36,661 nt of DNA from Atlanticothrix silvestris CENA357 (GTDB taxonomy: Bacteria > Cyanobacteriota > Cyanobacteriia > Cyanobacteriales > Nostocaceae), in the NCBI RefSeq assembly GCF_016056295.1, contig NZ_JAECZB010000084.1, positions 1 through 36,661 on the forward strand. The letters run 5' to 3'. This document shows positions 1-8,698 of the stretch, one piece after another. A program made the position numbers and the translations under genes. The notes below the pieces were generated by a model. The model ran no database searches. It worked only from the letters and a program-made list of their open reading frames with translations, and was not told the origin of the DNA. Within the stretch, counting starts at the first letter, position 1; every line of letters begins with the position of its first letter.

Positions 1-302
1 GATCTGAATTAAAGAATAAGTATATAAAATATCGATTTCGATAACGTAACTGTTGGCTAAAATGATACAAGTAGAGGAAAATCTAGATACATAGCTGACA
101 AATTTTCAGATTAAATTTTGTTAAGCACCGAGCATTAACTAAAGCAATATCAAGACTAATGGATAACTTTGGCTTGAGTAAGCCAACAAACAGTGGGTAA
201 TTCAAATGGCTAAAAATTAAGTGACACTGACACTTTGTTGGCTCATTTTAATTTCAGTATAAACAATTACAAATTATTTAAACTAAATTTATCGAAGTTA
301 AC
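1..302. other. AT-rich leader of the glycosyltransferase gene
   Basis: No open frame with a recognisable product is visible in this stretch. It is AT-rich and precedes the ATG at 303. A TTGGC/GCCAA-rich patch occurs at about 169-243, but I see no convincing promoter box or RNA gene. Confidence 0.4.
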
Positions 303-1556
303 ATGGAACATATCTCACAACTGGCAACAAATATTAGAGATCAAACTGCATCCCCGGATATTTTAGTCATATCCAGTCTTTTCTTACCAAAAGAGGCTGT
401 AATTGGAGAATATCTATATAATCGTTGTCTTCAAGATCCAGAGCGAGTAATTGTTCTGGCTGCTGGTTGTGCAGGTGATAAAGTATTTGACCAAGCTCAA
501 CAGTTTCCTGTCTATCGTTGGCCCAACCCTAGATACTGGCTAGGTCGTTTGATAGGAAATTTTTGTACGCCTTTTGTCAATCTGGTGTGGTCATTTGTAC
601 TAGCTATCAAACTTTATTTTCGTTATCACTATCGTTATATAGAATGGGGTCACGGCTACGAGTTTCCAGCGTTGTTGCTGTTGAGCTATATCCTACCCAT
701 ACGCTTTTTTATTTACCTGCATGGTAACGATGTTCTGAGTGCTTCGCAAAATCCCTTGTGGCGATCGCTATTTCAATTAACGCTGACACGAGCCGAAGGA
801 ATTGTTTGTAACAGTTCTGGTACACAAGATTATCTCAGACATACTTTCCGCCTCCGAACTCCTACCCATATTATTCATCCTGTAGTCAGACCGGAAAAAT
901 TTGGCGTGGTAACGAGTCAAAGCGGTTTAGATGATTTGCGCTTGAGCCTGCGTCAAGCCTACAACATTCCGCAAACAGCTGTAGTTATTCTTTCGGTAGG
1001 ACGCTTGGTAAAACATAAAAACTTTGATCGCGTCATTGAGAATTTACCATTACTGCTAACTATTGGGGTGGATGTTCACTATATAATTTGTGGTCAAGGT
1101 TCATCGGAATCTGAACTCAAGTCTCTGGCTCATCGTTTGCGGGTAGACAAGCGAGTCCATTTTGCTGGATATGTAAGCGATCGCGAATTAGCAGGTTACT
1201 ATGCAGCCTGTGATATATTTGCCATGCTGACTATATTAAACACCAAGGCCAGGAATGTAGAAGGCTTTGGTATGGTCTACTTAGAAGCAAGTTACTTTGG
1301 TAAGCCTGTGATTGCCTCTGGTCTAGGCTCAATTATAGATATAGTTCGCCACGAAGAGAACGGCATCTTAGTGAATCCCAACTCTGGCTATGAAGTTTTT
1401 CAAGCTTTCAAAAAACTATGCAAAGATCAGCAATTGCGTGAACAACTAGGTCGCAAAGGCAAAGAACTAGCCAAGCGCAAAACCTTACATCGTTCAGTGT
1501 ACAAACCTGAATTTTTCCCTAACAGTTTGTCAATTCTGCCGGGAAGTCAACAATGA
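303..1556 (+). CDS. Family 4 glycosyltransferase
   Basis: This 417-residue protein is a GT-B fold retaining glycosyltransferase of family 4, which would transfer a sugar from an activated donor during exopolysaccharide or glycolipid synthesis at the cytoplasmic face. The N-terminal half carries the acceptor-side Rossmann fold, with IYLHGNDVLS near residue 138 and a CNSSGTQ segment near 168. The C-terminal half has SVGRLVKHKNFDRVIE near 232, FAGYVSDRELAGYYAACDIF near 291, and the donor-binding EGFGMVYLEA motif (the E-x7-E pair) near 323. Donor and acceptor cannot be read from sequence. The last ~25 residues (after GRKGKELAKRK) do not look like a usual GT4 tail and lie against an insertion-sequence remnant, so the natural C-terminus may have been replaced. 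The stop overlaps the antisense transposase remnant. Confidence 0.88.
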   Translation: MEHISQLATNIRDQTASPDILVISSLFLPKEAVIGEYLYNRCLQDPERVIVLAAGCAGDKVFDQAQQFPVYRWPNPRYWLGRLIGNFCTPFVNLVWSFVLAIKLYFRYHYRYIEWGHGYEFPALLLLSYILPIRFFIYLHGNDVLSASQNPLWRSLFQLTLTRAEGIVCNSSGTQDYLRHTFRLRTPTHIIHPVVRPEKFGVVTSQSGLDDLRLSLRQAYNIPQTAVVILSVGRLVKHKNFDRVIENLPLLLTIGVDVHYIICGQGSSESELKSLAHRLRVDKRVHFAGYVSDRELAGYYAACDIFAMLTILNTKARNVEGFGMVYLEASYFGKPVIASGLGSIIDIVRHEENGILVNPNSGYEVFQAFKKLCKDQQLREQLGRKGKELAKRKTLHRSVYKPEFFPNSLSILPGSQQ

Positions 1557-2159
1557 AAATATGGGTGCATCCAATTTCGGCAAATAGCCCTGCGCTAAGG
1601 CGCACGCTGCGCGAACAGACTTCAATAAATACCCAATTTTTTCCTTCTCTTTCTTCTCTCTGCGTCCTCTGCGCCTTGGCGGTTCGTTAAAAAATTGACT
1701 TGGATAACAGAGTTTTAGCTTTAACTGAACCGTATTGCCATCGATTACTACCACTCGTAATCCATTCAAAAATGCTCCTAATGTTTCATCCGTTGCCATT
1801 GGTTTTACTAGCTGATGAAATAATTGGCTCATCACCCTAGCTCCTAATCTTTGTCGAGCTTGTGTAATTGCTGATTTACAGGGTACTCGCCAATATTTCC
1901 CAACTTTTACCCATGCCACAGAAAGACCATCAACTAAGTTTTTGAGTACATCTCGCATCGAATCTCGTGACCACAGACTCATTGCTATCACCAGTCCAAC
2001 TACCAAATGTGCTGGTAAAGAACGATTTCTTTCTTCATTGGCTTTGGTGGTTGCGAGTGCTTGAACTATAGCAGTTGCAGGTATTGCTATCTCTATTGCT
2101 TTCAGCAACTCCTGGCTTTGTATTATTGGCGACAACAGCGAGAAATCTTTGAGATGCAC
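1530..2159 (-). pseudogene. Truncated IS4-type transposase fused to repeat-derived tail
   Basis: The first ~140 residues (2159 down to about 1738) match the N-terminal domain of IS4-family transposases: a helical region with ATTKANEERNRSLPAHLVVG and AITQARQRLGARVMSQLFH, ending at the first catalytic Asp in VVVIDGNT. The rest of the DDE domain is missing. At 1737 the frame runs into a second copy of the element's own end sequence (see 1721-2229) and then into a common cyanobacterial spacer repeat, whose translation gives the low-complexity PPRRRGRREKKEKEK stretch. The 209-residue frame is therefore chimeric and cannot encode an active transposase. Confidence 0.8.
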
Positions 2160-2229
2160 TACAGTTTACTTTCAGTGTTGATTACAACCCTTAATTTACA
2201 CAACTTTGAGCCTTAACTGAACCGTATTG
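1721..2229. repeat. Direct copies of an IS4-type terminal sequence
   Basis: The 17-mer TTAACTGAACCGTATTG occurs at 1721-1737 and again at 2213-2229, with similarity extending about eight bases further left. The copy at 2213-2229 lies just outside the transposase start and is where a terminal repeat is expected. The copy at 1721-1737 is in the same orientation and interrupts the transposase frame, which suggests one element end was placed inside another copy before the remainder was lost. Confidence 0.65.
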
Positions 2230-2373
2230 GTTTATAGCCTGCGAAGGCAGGCTTCGTATTTGTAGCCCCAGGCTTATAGCCTGTGGGCATTTTAAAAACT
2301 GGGATGCACCCTAGGCGGACTTTGTTTGTGTAGTCGCGATTTCCAATCGCCTGGTGTTTATCAATGGCTTCTG
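2230..2373. repeat. Spacer with dispersed repeat fragments
   Basis: The spacer holds TAGCCTGCGAAGGCAGGCT-type palindromic sequence near 2236. It also holds GGATGCACCC at 2302-2311, the inverse of GGGTGCATCC at 1562-1571, and GCGATTTCCAATCG at 2336-2349. The last 14-mer recurs inside the open frame at 35498-35511. No gene is seen. Confidence 0.5.
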
Positions 2374-4449
2374 TTAATTTCTATTTCGTTCAACTTCGAT
2401 AATCTCTGTATATTCAAAATCATTAGGGCTTTGCCTAACCAAAGGATATCTTTCTTTCCTTAATTCAATATAATCCTGCTCGCAATCTGGTTTTGAAGAA
2501 TAATAGGTAAGCACATATTCTTTACCAATTCTATCTGTCATTTCCGCTTCGACTTCACCGCGCCACTGAGTCTTAGTGACTAACACAATTAACTGATTCG
2601 CTAATTTCGGAATTGTTTGAGCAATGTGTCGCCGTGAAATTTCATCCAGACTACCAAAGGGCGAATCCATCACAATAGGGAAGGTGCTACTATCGGGAAT
2701 CATCATCATTTTTCGCTTTTCACTCCATTCCCGTACTCTATCAATAATGCTGGCAATAAATGACAAGCTCAAAATTTGATTTTCTCCGGTGGACGCTGCA
2801 ACTGGCGCTTCGATACCTGCGGTGTTTTCTACTAACGTCAACTCATATTTGTCACTAATTTTTGGAATATAAGGTGCAAAGGAAATTTCAGCGAATATCT
2901 CCTGCACTCGTTTTTCTAGTTGCAGACGAAACTGTTTTTCTTGACGATTTTTGACTTCTGTTAACCTTTCAATTGCATCTTGGGTGGCGTTGATGCGTCG
3001 TTGTGCTAACATTTGCTTTTCTTCATTCAATTTCTGTTTAGCAACTTGTTTACCCAAAGCAGCAATTTGTGTTTTTAAGTGAGCAATTTGCTGCTGATTT
3101 GCACCCTGTTCTCTATTTAAAGCATCAATTTGAGTTTCAATCTCATCTAGGCGTTTTTGTAAACTGCTAATTTCTTCATTGGGATCTTTGCGTAATCGTT
3201 CTTGAATGCTATCTAGTTCAGTTTCAATTTGAGATATTGTTTGCCTCAATTGTTCAATTCTAGCTTGTTCTCGATCAACTTCTTGCCAAAATGCTTTTGC
3301 TTGCTTATCAATATCATCTACTTGAGCGCTCATCCGAATTGCGGTTTCTTCTACTGTCGATGAACCTGCTCTATTTAGCCAAACTTGTACATTAGCATGG
3401 GAATGACTGCCTACATTTAAATCTGTACCACAAATACAGCGTTGAGTTTTCAACAATTCATTGACAAATTCCCGCGAAATCCCTGAAGTTAATTCACCTC
3501 GTTGTTTTAATTCATCAACAATTAAGCGGAACTGATTTGTAGTTTCTGCTAACAGTACTGTATAACCTCGTGCAGAAATAACTTTTTTCAGCGCTTCTCT
3601 GGTTTTCTTTAGTTCTTCCCTGCTGGCTTCTTTTTGTGATTCTAAATTATGTCGTCTTTCTTGTAATTCTTGTGCCGCACTGAGTTCTCGCAAGCGGTTA
3701 CTTGTCTCTTTTTTAAAAGTTTGTTGATATTCTAGTTCTTGTTTAATTTCTGTTTGCCGTTTAGTAATACTTTCAATTTCTCTTTCTAACTTTTCTTGTT
3801 GACGCAACAACTGTTTAGTTTCTGCGTTTCCTATAGCTGTCAACTCGTTTTCTAAACTTTTTTTGGCTCCTCTTAAGTGGGTAATTGAACGTTCGATTAC
3901 TTCTACGCCTAAAAAAATCTTTGTAGCTTCGGCAATTTCTGCTTTTTTATCAGAACGGACAATTTCTTCAATTCGCTCACCGTCAAAGAAAAAATATTGA
4001 TGTAAACTAGCGGGTAAAATTTGATTAATGATATCTTCTGAGGGCTGAGTTGGTAAATTCCATTTACCGTCGTCACCGCTTACCCACATGGTTAACTGCG
4101 TTTTTCCTGCTTCCAGTTCATTGGCATTTTTGTAAACTCGACAAGAACGTTTAACTCGGTAGCGATTTACTTCATGTTCCCAACCAATTTCTACCCAACA
4201 TTCTACAGCTTGTCCTCTTTGGGTTTCTGCGATCGCTCGTTTATTTACTAACTGTTCTGTCGATGCGAAAGCGGCGCTAAATTTTTCGTATAATACCCAA
4301 GTGAATGCATTCAACAGACTGGTTTTACCAGCACCATTATTACCATGAATAATGGTTGTATTATGGGTATCTCCCCCTGCTAGGAGCATCTCTGGCGTTG
4401 TACCATAAAAAGAGCGAAAATTGCACAACTTAATTGAAGTTAGCTTCAT
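2374..4449 (-). CDS. dndD: DndD/SbcC-like ATPase of a DNA-modification or defence locus
   Basis: This 691-residue ABC-type ATPase has SMC/Rad50 architecture. The Walker A motif GNNGAGKTS lies at about 36-44 and the FFFDGERI segment at ~153, followed by a long coiled coil (~190-300). A zinc-hook-like CICG lies at ~338-341, with a second coiled coil (~380-510), an ABC signature-like STGENQILS at ~553 and Walker B PIVMDSPFGSLDE at ~591-603. In phosphorothioation operons DndD is the ATPase thought to act on DNA during sulfur incorporation. Its ATG overlaps the stop of an upstream frame (ATGA, 4446-4449), so it was part of an operon now truncated. The helicase at 5203-6687 supports the dnd assignment, but dndB, dndC and dndE are not intact here. 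It could instead be a DndD-related ATPase of another defence system. Confidence 0.65.
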   Translation of the reverse strand: MKLTSIKLCNFRSFYGTTPEMLLAGGDTHNTTIIHGNNGAGKTSLLNAFTWVLYEKFSAAFASTEQLVNKRAIAETQRGQAVECWVEIGWEHEVNRYRVKRSCRVYKNANELEAGKTQLTMWVSGDDGKWNLPTQPSEDIINQILPASLHQYFFFDGERIEEIVRSDKKAEIAEATKIFLGVEVIERSITHLRGAKKSLENELTAIGNAETKQLLRQQEKLEREIESITKRQTEIKQELEYQQTFKKETSNRLRELSAAQELQERRHNLESQKEASREELKKTREALKKVISARGYTVLLAETTNQFRLIVDELKQRGELTSGISREFVNELLKTQRCICGTDLNVGSHSHANVQVWLNRAGSSTVEETAIRMSAQVDDIDKQAKAFWQEVDREQARIEQLRQTISQIETELDSIQERLRKDPNEEISSLQKRLDEIETQIDALNREQGANQQQIAHLKTQIAALGKQVAKQKLNEEKQMLAQRRINATQDAIERLTEVKNRQEKQFRLQLEKRVQEIFAEISFAPYIPKISDKYELTLVENTAGIEAPVAASTGENQILSLSFIASIIDRVREWSEKRKMMMIPDSSTFPIVMDSPFGSLDEISRRHIAQTIPKLANQLIVLVTKTQWRGEVEAEMTDRIGKEYVLTYYSSKPDCEQDYIELRKERYPLVRQSPNDFEYTEIIEVERNRN

Positions 4450-4733
4450 CGTACAGCTTCCTTCACAATATCTAAAATATCATCATTAATATGACCTTTG
4501 CTTTTTCTGTCTAACCTGCTTTTTTCTAGTTTCCATACTCGCTCAATGATTTGTTGTACTTCCGGCGGAGCGCTGTTAATTGGCTCCTGTACATCATCTA
4601 TATTTAGTTCTTCTGGCATTTCAATTTTTAAATAGTTTTTTTCTATTTTAACTGTCTGTAATGCTGCATTTACATCAGTAAAGCCACTATTAGCCTGAAC
4701 TTTACTTGCGTTACGCGGGTTAGTTGTCAGTGG
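4446..4733 (-). pseudogene. C-terminal stump of the gene upstream of the DndD-like ATPase
   Basis: An uninterrupted frame of 95 codons runs in from 4733 and stops at 4446, overlapping the ATPase start by ATGA. Its last ~85 residues look like real protein (for example PEVQQIIERVWKLEKSRLDR followed by ILDIVKEAVR). Upstream of about 4716 the frame enters a TTGTCAG/TGGTCAG short repeat and a stop. No proper start is present except an internal ATG at 4619. The gene has therefore lost its 5' part. In dnd operons the gene in this position is usually dndC, but I do not recognise these residues well enough to name it. Confidence 0.55.
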
Positions 4734-5202
4734 TCAGTTGTTATTCTTCTTGCTTCCCCTGCTCCTCTGCTCCCCTGCTTTCCTTGTGGATGGTCTTAAA
4801 AACATCTTCAAAGAAAAGCTCTCTGGGGAGAACCTGCGTGCGGGGGTTCCCCCCCGTTGAGCAAAGTTCGGGGGAGACCCCTTGGCACTAGCCTCTCCCA
4901 AAGGAAGAAGACCGCACTGGCTCGACTTTTCGCTTTACTACTAACCACTAACAAAACTCTACCCACAAGGAGATAGTATTTTTATTGAAATTTTTAAGAA
5001 ATTAATAGCAGTCTTTGTGTTATATTAAAATTAATATAATGGGAATATACATGTTATTTTAAATTTGAATAATATCCGATTATTAAAAACTTTATAAAAA
5101 CTATCTTTTCATAAAAGCTGACCTTAATCTCAAATATCAAAAAAGTTTACAAAAAGCTTTAATTTTAACATGTATAACCACAGATGCATCTGCTGTTACT
5201 TC
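4734..5202. other. Repeat-filled spacer
   Basis: No gene is seen. The left part contains heptamer short repeats, CCCCTGCTCC-type pyrimidine runs and a G/C-rich palindromic repeat at roughly 4835-4925 (GGGGGTTCCCCCC followed by TTCGGGGGAGACCCC and a CGCACTGGCTC end). The same repeat family appears inside the coding sequence at 11815-11900. The right part (4940-5200) is very AT-rich and would include the helicase terminator region. Confidence 0.5.
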
Positions 5203-6687
5203 TTAAATATCTAATAATCCATAACGCTTTTGTAAAGCTAGTAACTTCATTCTTGCTTCACCAGCATTATCAGCTAAATCAGCGAACTCGACAAAACGAC
5301 GCAATTCTTTTTTTAATAAATTGCGCTCGACTTCTATAGTTTCTCTATCTAAGTCTGGCGGCAAAACAATCATATCAAAGATGGTGGCACGTTCTTTATT
5401 AAGATGAGGACGCAAAACTCGTCCTCGCCGCTGAATGAATTGGCGAGGATTGCCAGAACTAGATAATATCACAGCAGTTTGAATGGCTGGGATATCAACT
5501 CCCTCATCTAAACAGCGAATTGCCACCAAACCTTGTAATCCACCGCTTTCAAATTGAAGACGTAAGTTTTCACGTTCGTCTAAAGAAGTATGGGCGGTGT
5601 AGGTGCTGACTCTATATCCCAATTCCACCCCCAAAATTTTGGCAACGGCTTTAAGTTGACGCAAGGATGAACGTTGTCCTGCTTCTTGTGAACCATCGCT
5701 GCAATAAAAAAGCGTATGAGTGGTTTCGCGGCGAGTTGCCATTAAATCTCGTAAAGCGTTTAATTTATTTTCTGCTGCACCAATTAATCTGGCTCTTTGC
5801 ATCAATAATGGCTTTAAATCTTCATGATCTTCAAAGTTTCTTGCTTCTCCATATTCCCGTTCTCGATATAATAGCGATCGCCCGATCTTTTTCGTTAGTT
5901 TTAAATAAGCAATGCTCTCAGCTTCGGTTAATTCCACCAAAATTGGATAATACAGATAATGCACCAAAGCACCTTGAGAGATAGCATCCCTCAAAGTAAA
6001 CTCTGGTTGCAAAACTGAACCAAAATAATCAAATAGTGATTGAGTGCCATCATCATCAAAATATCTTTCTGGGGTAGCAGATAAAGCTAACCGCAACCCT
6101 ACCCGACGCGGTAAACTTTCTTCTAATTTGGGTGCGCCTAAATTATGCGCTTCATCGCCAATAATTAAAGTCTTCGGGGGAAAATATTTGAGTTGGGATT
6201 GAAAACCATCTCCAATTAATGTGGAATTGGTGGTAATCACAGTGACAAATTGCTGAGAACCAGAACGCAGATTATAAAGTTGCGTAGAAAGTTGACTTTG
6301 CCAAGTGCGTAAATTTTCAAAGGCTAAGATAGGCTGCAAATTAAATTTTTCACATTCTCGTGCCCATTGGGTGACAAGATGACGGTAGGGACACACCACC
6401 AACAAGACTTGTAAGTTAATCTGTTGGTAAAGTTCACAAGCGATCGCTAATGCTGTAATAGTTTTACCACTACCAGTAGCCATTTTCAGCGTGCCTCTGC
6501 CATTATTGCTAAACCAATTGGTAATAGCTTGTCGCTGATATTGCCGTAATTGCAGAGATGCAGGAAGTCTTGGACATCCTGGTAATGGTTGTTGAGTATG
6601 GTAACTACCCTTACTTTCTTTGGCAAATGGTAATTTAAGCCGGAAAGAGGGCAGTAGTTGCTGCACTGGATTTCGTGTCAGGTACAT
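5203..6687 (-). CDS. SF2 DEAD/DEAH helicase, phosphorothioation-linked restriction type
   Basis: This 494-residue superfamily 2 helicase resembles the XPB/SSL2 and type I/III restriction helicase group. It has a Q-like motif LRQYQRQAI at ~47, Walker A ATGSGKT at ~70-76, DEAH in IIGDEAHNLG at ~175, motif III LSATPERYF at ~202, and C-terminal motifs IRCLDEGVDIP (~396) and QFIQRRGRVLRP (~422). No separate nuclease domain is visible. NCBI/TIGRFAM models describe a helicase family of this length as a DNA phosphorothioation system restriction enzyme that co-occurs with dnd genes. Together with the DndD-like ATPase 750 bp away on the same strand, that is the likeliest role. A repair helicase is the alternative, given the neighbouring lexA. 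The gap to lexA is about 100 bp of heptamer repeats. Confidence 0.7.
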   Translation of the reverse strand: MYLTRNPVQQLLPSFRLKLPFAKESKGSYHTQQPLPGCPRLPASLQLRQYQRQAITNWFSNNGRGTLKMATGSGKTITALAIACELYQQINLQVLLVVCPYRHLVTQWARECEKFNLQPILAFENLRTWQSQLSTQLYNLRSGSQQFVTVITTNSTLIGDGFQSQLKYFPPKTLIIGDEAHNLGAPKLEESLPRRVGLRLALSATPERYFDDDGTQSLFDYFGSVLQPEFTLRDAISQGALVHYLYYPILVELTEAESIAYLKLTKKIGRSLLYREREYGEARNFEDHEDLKPLLMQRARLIGAAENKLNALRDLMATRRETTHTLFYCSDGSQEAGQRSSLRQLKAVAKILGVELGYRVSTYTAHTSLDERENLRLQFESGGLQGLVAIRCLDEGVDIPAIQTAVILSSSGNPRQFIQRRGRVLRPHLNKERATIFDMIVLPPDLDRETIEVERNLLKKELRRFVEFADLADNAGEARMKLLALQKRYGLLDI

Positions 6688-6694
6688 ATTTTAT

Positions 6695-6783
6695 ATGGGG
6701 CATGGGGCATGGGGCATGAGGCATGAGGCATGGGGCATTGGCTATTTCCCTCTATTCCCTGTTAACTGTTAACTGTTAACTGT
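6695..6783. repeat. Heptamer short tandem repeats (GGGGCAT and TGTTAAC types)
   Basis: About six copies of the heptamer ATGGGGC/ATGAGGC fill 6695-6738, and three copies of TGTTAAC fill 6760-6783. Such repeats (STRRs) are characteristic of heterocystous cyanobacteria and separate the helicase from lexA. Confidence 0.85.
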
Positions 6784-6786
6784 TTT

Positions 6787-7392
6787 TCAGTTGTAATCAC
6801 GCCAAACGCCTATAAGAGAACCTTGTACCTGGACTTGCACAGCTGATACTTCAATTGGATTGTACTTACGATTAGCAGGTTTTAGAGTAACGCGATCGCC
6901 GTTTCGATAAAAACGCTTTAATGTAGTGCCATATCCATCAACTCTAGCAGCAACAATGGTGCCATTTTTTAGATGATCTGGTTCTGGTACTGGTAACAGA
7001 AATACTACATCTCCATCAGCAATTAAATCTTCAATCATGCTATCGCCAGTTACCCGCAAAGCATAAGTTTTAGCAGGTAATGTGAGATTAGAAAAATCTA
7101 AATGATCTACAGCATCAGTAAACGGTTCTATTAAACCACCAGCGGCGATTGTGCCCAAAATCGGGATACCTTGCTTAGTAGGATGCAAAATCCGAATAGT
7201 TCGCGCCTTACCTTCAGTCCATTCAATATATCCTTTGGTGCGTAAATGTTCTAAACGACTTTGAATTGGTGCTGGTGATTTTAAGTTCATCGCCTGCATC
7301 ATTTGGCGAATAGAAGGCGAATGTTGGTGCATTTTAATGTATTCTGCCAGCCATTCATAAAGTTCTTGTTGAGCTTGTGTTAGACTTTCCAT
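6787..7392 (-). CDS. lexA: LexA repressor
   Basis: I place the start at the ATG at 7392 (MESLTQAQQELYEW), giving 201 residues. A longer reading from 7431 would run across the LexA box. The N-terminal winged helix includes SPSIRQMMQAMNLKSPAPIQ. The C-terminal S24 peptidase domain has the Ala-Gly cleavage region GTIAAGGLIEP, the catalytic Ser in TGDSMIEDLI and the catalytic Lys in TTLKRFYR, so self-cleavage looks possible, unlike some unicellular cyanobacterial LexA proteins. It lies downstream of argF on the same strand but behind a terminator hairpin. Autoregulation is supported by the box at 7425-7438. Confidence 0.95.
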   Translation of the reverse strand: MESLTQAQQELYEWLAEYIKMHQHSPSIRQMMQAMNLKSPAPIQSRLEHLRTKGYIEWTEGKARTIRILHPTKQGIPILGTIAAGGLIEPFTDAVDHLDFSNLTLPAKTYALRVTGDSMIEDLIADGDVVFLLPVPEPDHLKNGTIVAARVDGYGTTLKRFYRNGDRVTLKPANRKYNPIEVSAVQVQVQGSLIGVWRDYN

Positions 7393-7424
7393 AAATTTGT
7401 TGGGAGGTAAATATAAATGTCTAT

Positions 7425-7438
7425 AGAACATTAGTACT
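7425..7438 (-). promoter_or_regulatory. LexA box
   Basis: On the minus strand this reads AGTACTAATGTTCT, an exact fit to the published Anabaena LexA consensus RGTACNNNDGTWCB. It lies 32 bp upstream of the lexA ATG at 7392, where autorepression would act, and it favours that start over the upstream in-frame one. Confidence 0.85.
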
Positions 7439-7478
7439 ACAAAAAAACTCCCATAACAAGATAAAAGTAAAAATATTA

Positions 7479-7515
7479 AAGGTAAAAGAAAGAGTATCAG
7501 CTTCTCTTTTACCTT
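7479..7515 (-). terminator. argF terminator hairpin
   Basis: On the minus strand AAGGTAAAAGAGAAG pairs with CTTTCTTTTACCTT across a short loop and is followed by TAATATTTTT. It sits directly after the argF stop and would separate argF from lexA. Confidence 0.7.
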
Positions 7516-7524
7516 ATTGAAGTT

Positions 7525-8445
7525 TTAATCTGTGCCTAAAATGCTGACAAGTAAAGCTTTTTGGGCGTGTAAACGATTTTCTGCTTGTTCCCAAACTCGT
7601 GAGCGAGAACCTTCGATAACTGCCTCAGTAATTTCTTCACCGCGATGAGCTGGTAAACAGTGTAAAACAATTGCTTCAGGATCAGCAAGAGTTAATAACT
7701 GCTCAGAAATTTGGTAAGGTTGAAAAATCGGTAAGCGATCATCTGCTTCTGTTTCTTGCCCCATACTTGCCCAAACATCGGTGTAAAGTACGTTAGATCC
7801 TTTGGCTGCTAATTCTGGGTCATGAGTTAGGAGAACTTCAGTTTTATTGCCTGCGATCGCTCGTGCTTGTTCTACAATCCCAGAATCAGGCTCATATCCA
7901 TTAGGCGTAGCAATTCTAACATTCATCCCTACCAAAGCACAGCCCAGCATGAGGGAATTAGCTACATTATTACCATCACCCACGTAAGTTAAAGTTAAGC
8001 CAGCAAGATTACCAAAGCATTCTTGAACTGTCAATAAATCAGCTAAGATTTGACAGGGATGTTCCAAATCAGTTAGCGCATTAATTACAGGAATCTTGGC
8101 ATAATGAGCAAAACTTTCCAATTCCTGCTGTGCAAAAGTGCGAATTGCCAAAATGTCTAAATATCGTTCCAGCACCCGCGCTGTATCCTGCACAGGTTCT
8201 CCGCGACTAACTTGAGTGACATTAGGATTAAGATCAATTACCTGTCCACCCAGTTGATACATCGCTACAGTAAAACTTACTCGTGTGCGAGTGGAAGCTT
8301 TAGAGAACAACAAACCCAATACCTTATTACACCGCAACTTTAGCTGTTTTGATTTGAGTTGAGTTGCCAATTGTAGGACTTCTTGAAGTTCTGTTGGACT
8401 GAGGTCAGCCAAACCTAATAAATCTCGTCCGATCAATGCTGCCAT
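7525..8445 (-). CDS. argF: Ornithine carbamoyltransferase
   Basis: It catalyses carbamoyl phosphate plus ornithine to citrulline in arginine synthesis. I use the ATG at 8445 (MAALIGRDLLGLADLS), giving 306 residues, the usual family length; the frame could extend to 8511 but the added residues are not family-like. Visible motifs are the carbamoyl-phosphate loop SKASTRTRVSF, HPCQILADLLT, the VGDGNNVANSL region and the ornithine-side HCLPAHRGEEITE. It is divergent from tRNA-Val. Confidence 0.96.
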   Translation of the reverse strand: MAALIGRDLLGLADLSPTELQEVLQLATQLKSKQLKLRCNKVLGLLFSKASTRTRVSFTVAMYQLGGQVIDLNPNVTQVSRGEPVQDTARVLERYLDILAIRTFAQQELESFAHYAKIPVINALTDLEHPCQILADLLTVQECFGNLAGLTLTYVGDGNNVANSLMLGCALVGMNVRIATPNGYEPDSGIVEQARAIAGNKTEVLLTHDPELAAKGSNVLYTDVWASMGQETEADDRLPIFQPYQISEQLLTLADPEAIVLHCLPAHRGEEITEAVIEGSRSRVWEQAENRLHAQKALLVSILGTD

Positions 8446-8525
8446 GCTTGTGATCTGTAAAAAACAATTATATATTTCTTTTCCTTTCAAAGAAATATAT
8501 GCTACAATCATAAATTGTTGGTTAA

Positions 8526-8599
<74 letters not shown>

Positions 8600-8609
8600 T
8601 TTTTTTTGT

Positions 8610-8678
8610 TGTACAGTGACTAATTATTTGTCGTCGATGACAGATTAATGTCGTCAGAGGAGACAAATTGTTGTCATC
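8610..8678. mobile_element. Terminal sequence of a type V-K CRISPR-associated transposon
   Basis: The sequence begins TGTACAGTGAC at 8610 and continues with three spaced TnsB-site-like repeats: ATTATTTGTCGTC (8623-8635), GATTAATGTCGTC (8643-8655) and GACAAATTGTTGTCATC (8662-8678). From memory this closely matches the ends of Scytonema/Anabaena type V-K CAST elements, which start TGTACAGTGACAAATTAT and carry several TGTCGTC-type repeats. It lies just after a tRNA gene, the known attachment context for these elements, and directly abuts a cas12k fragment. Confidence 0.85.
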
Positions 8679-8698
8679 AAGCGAATTAAATGGCTGTT

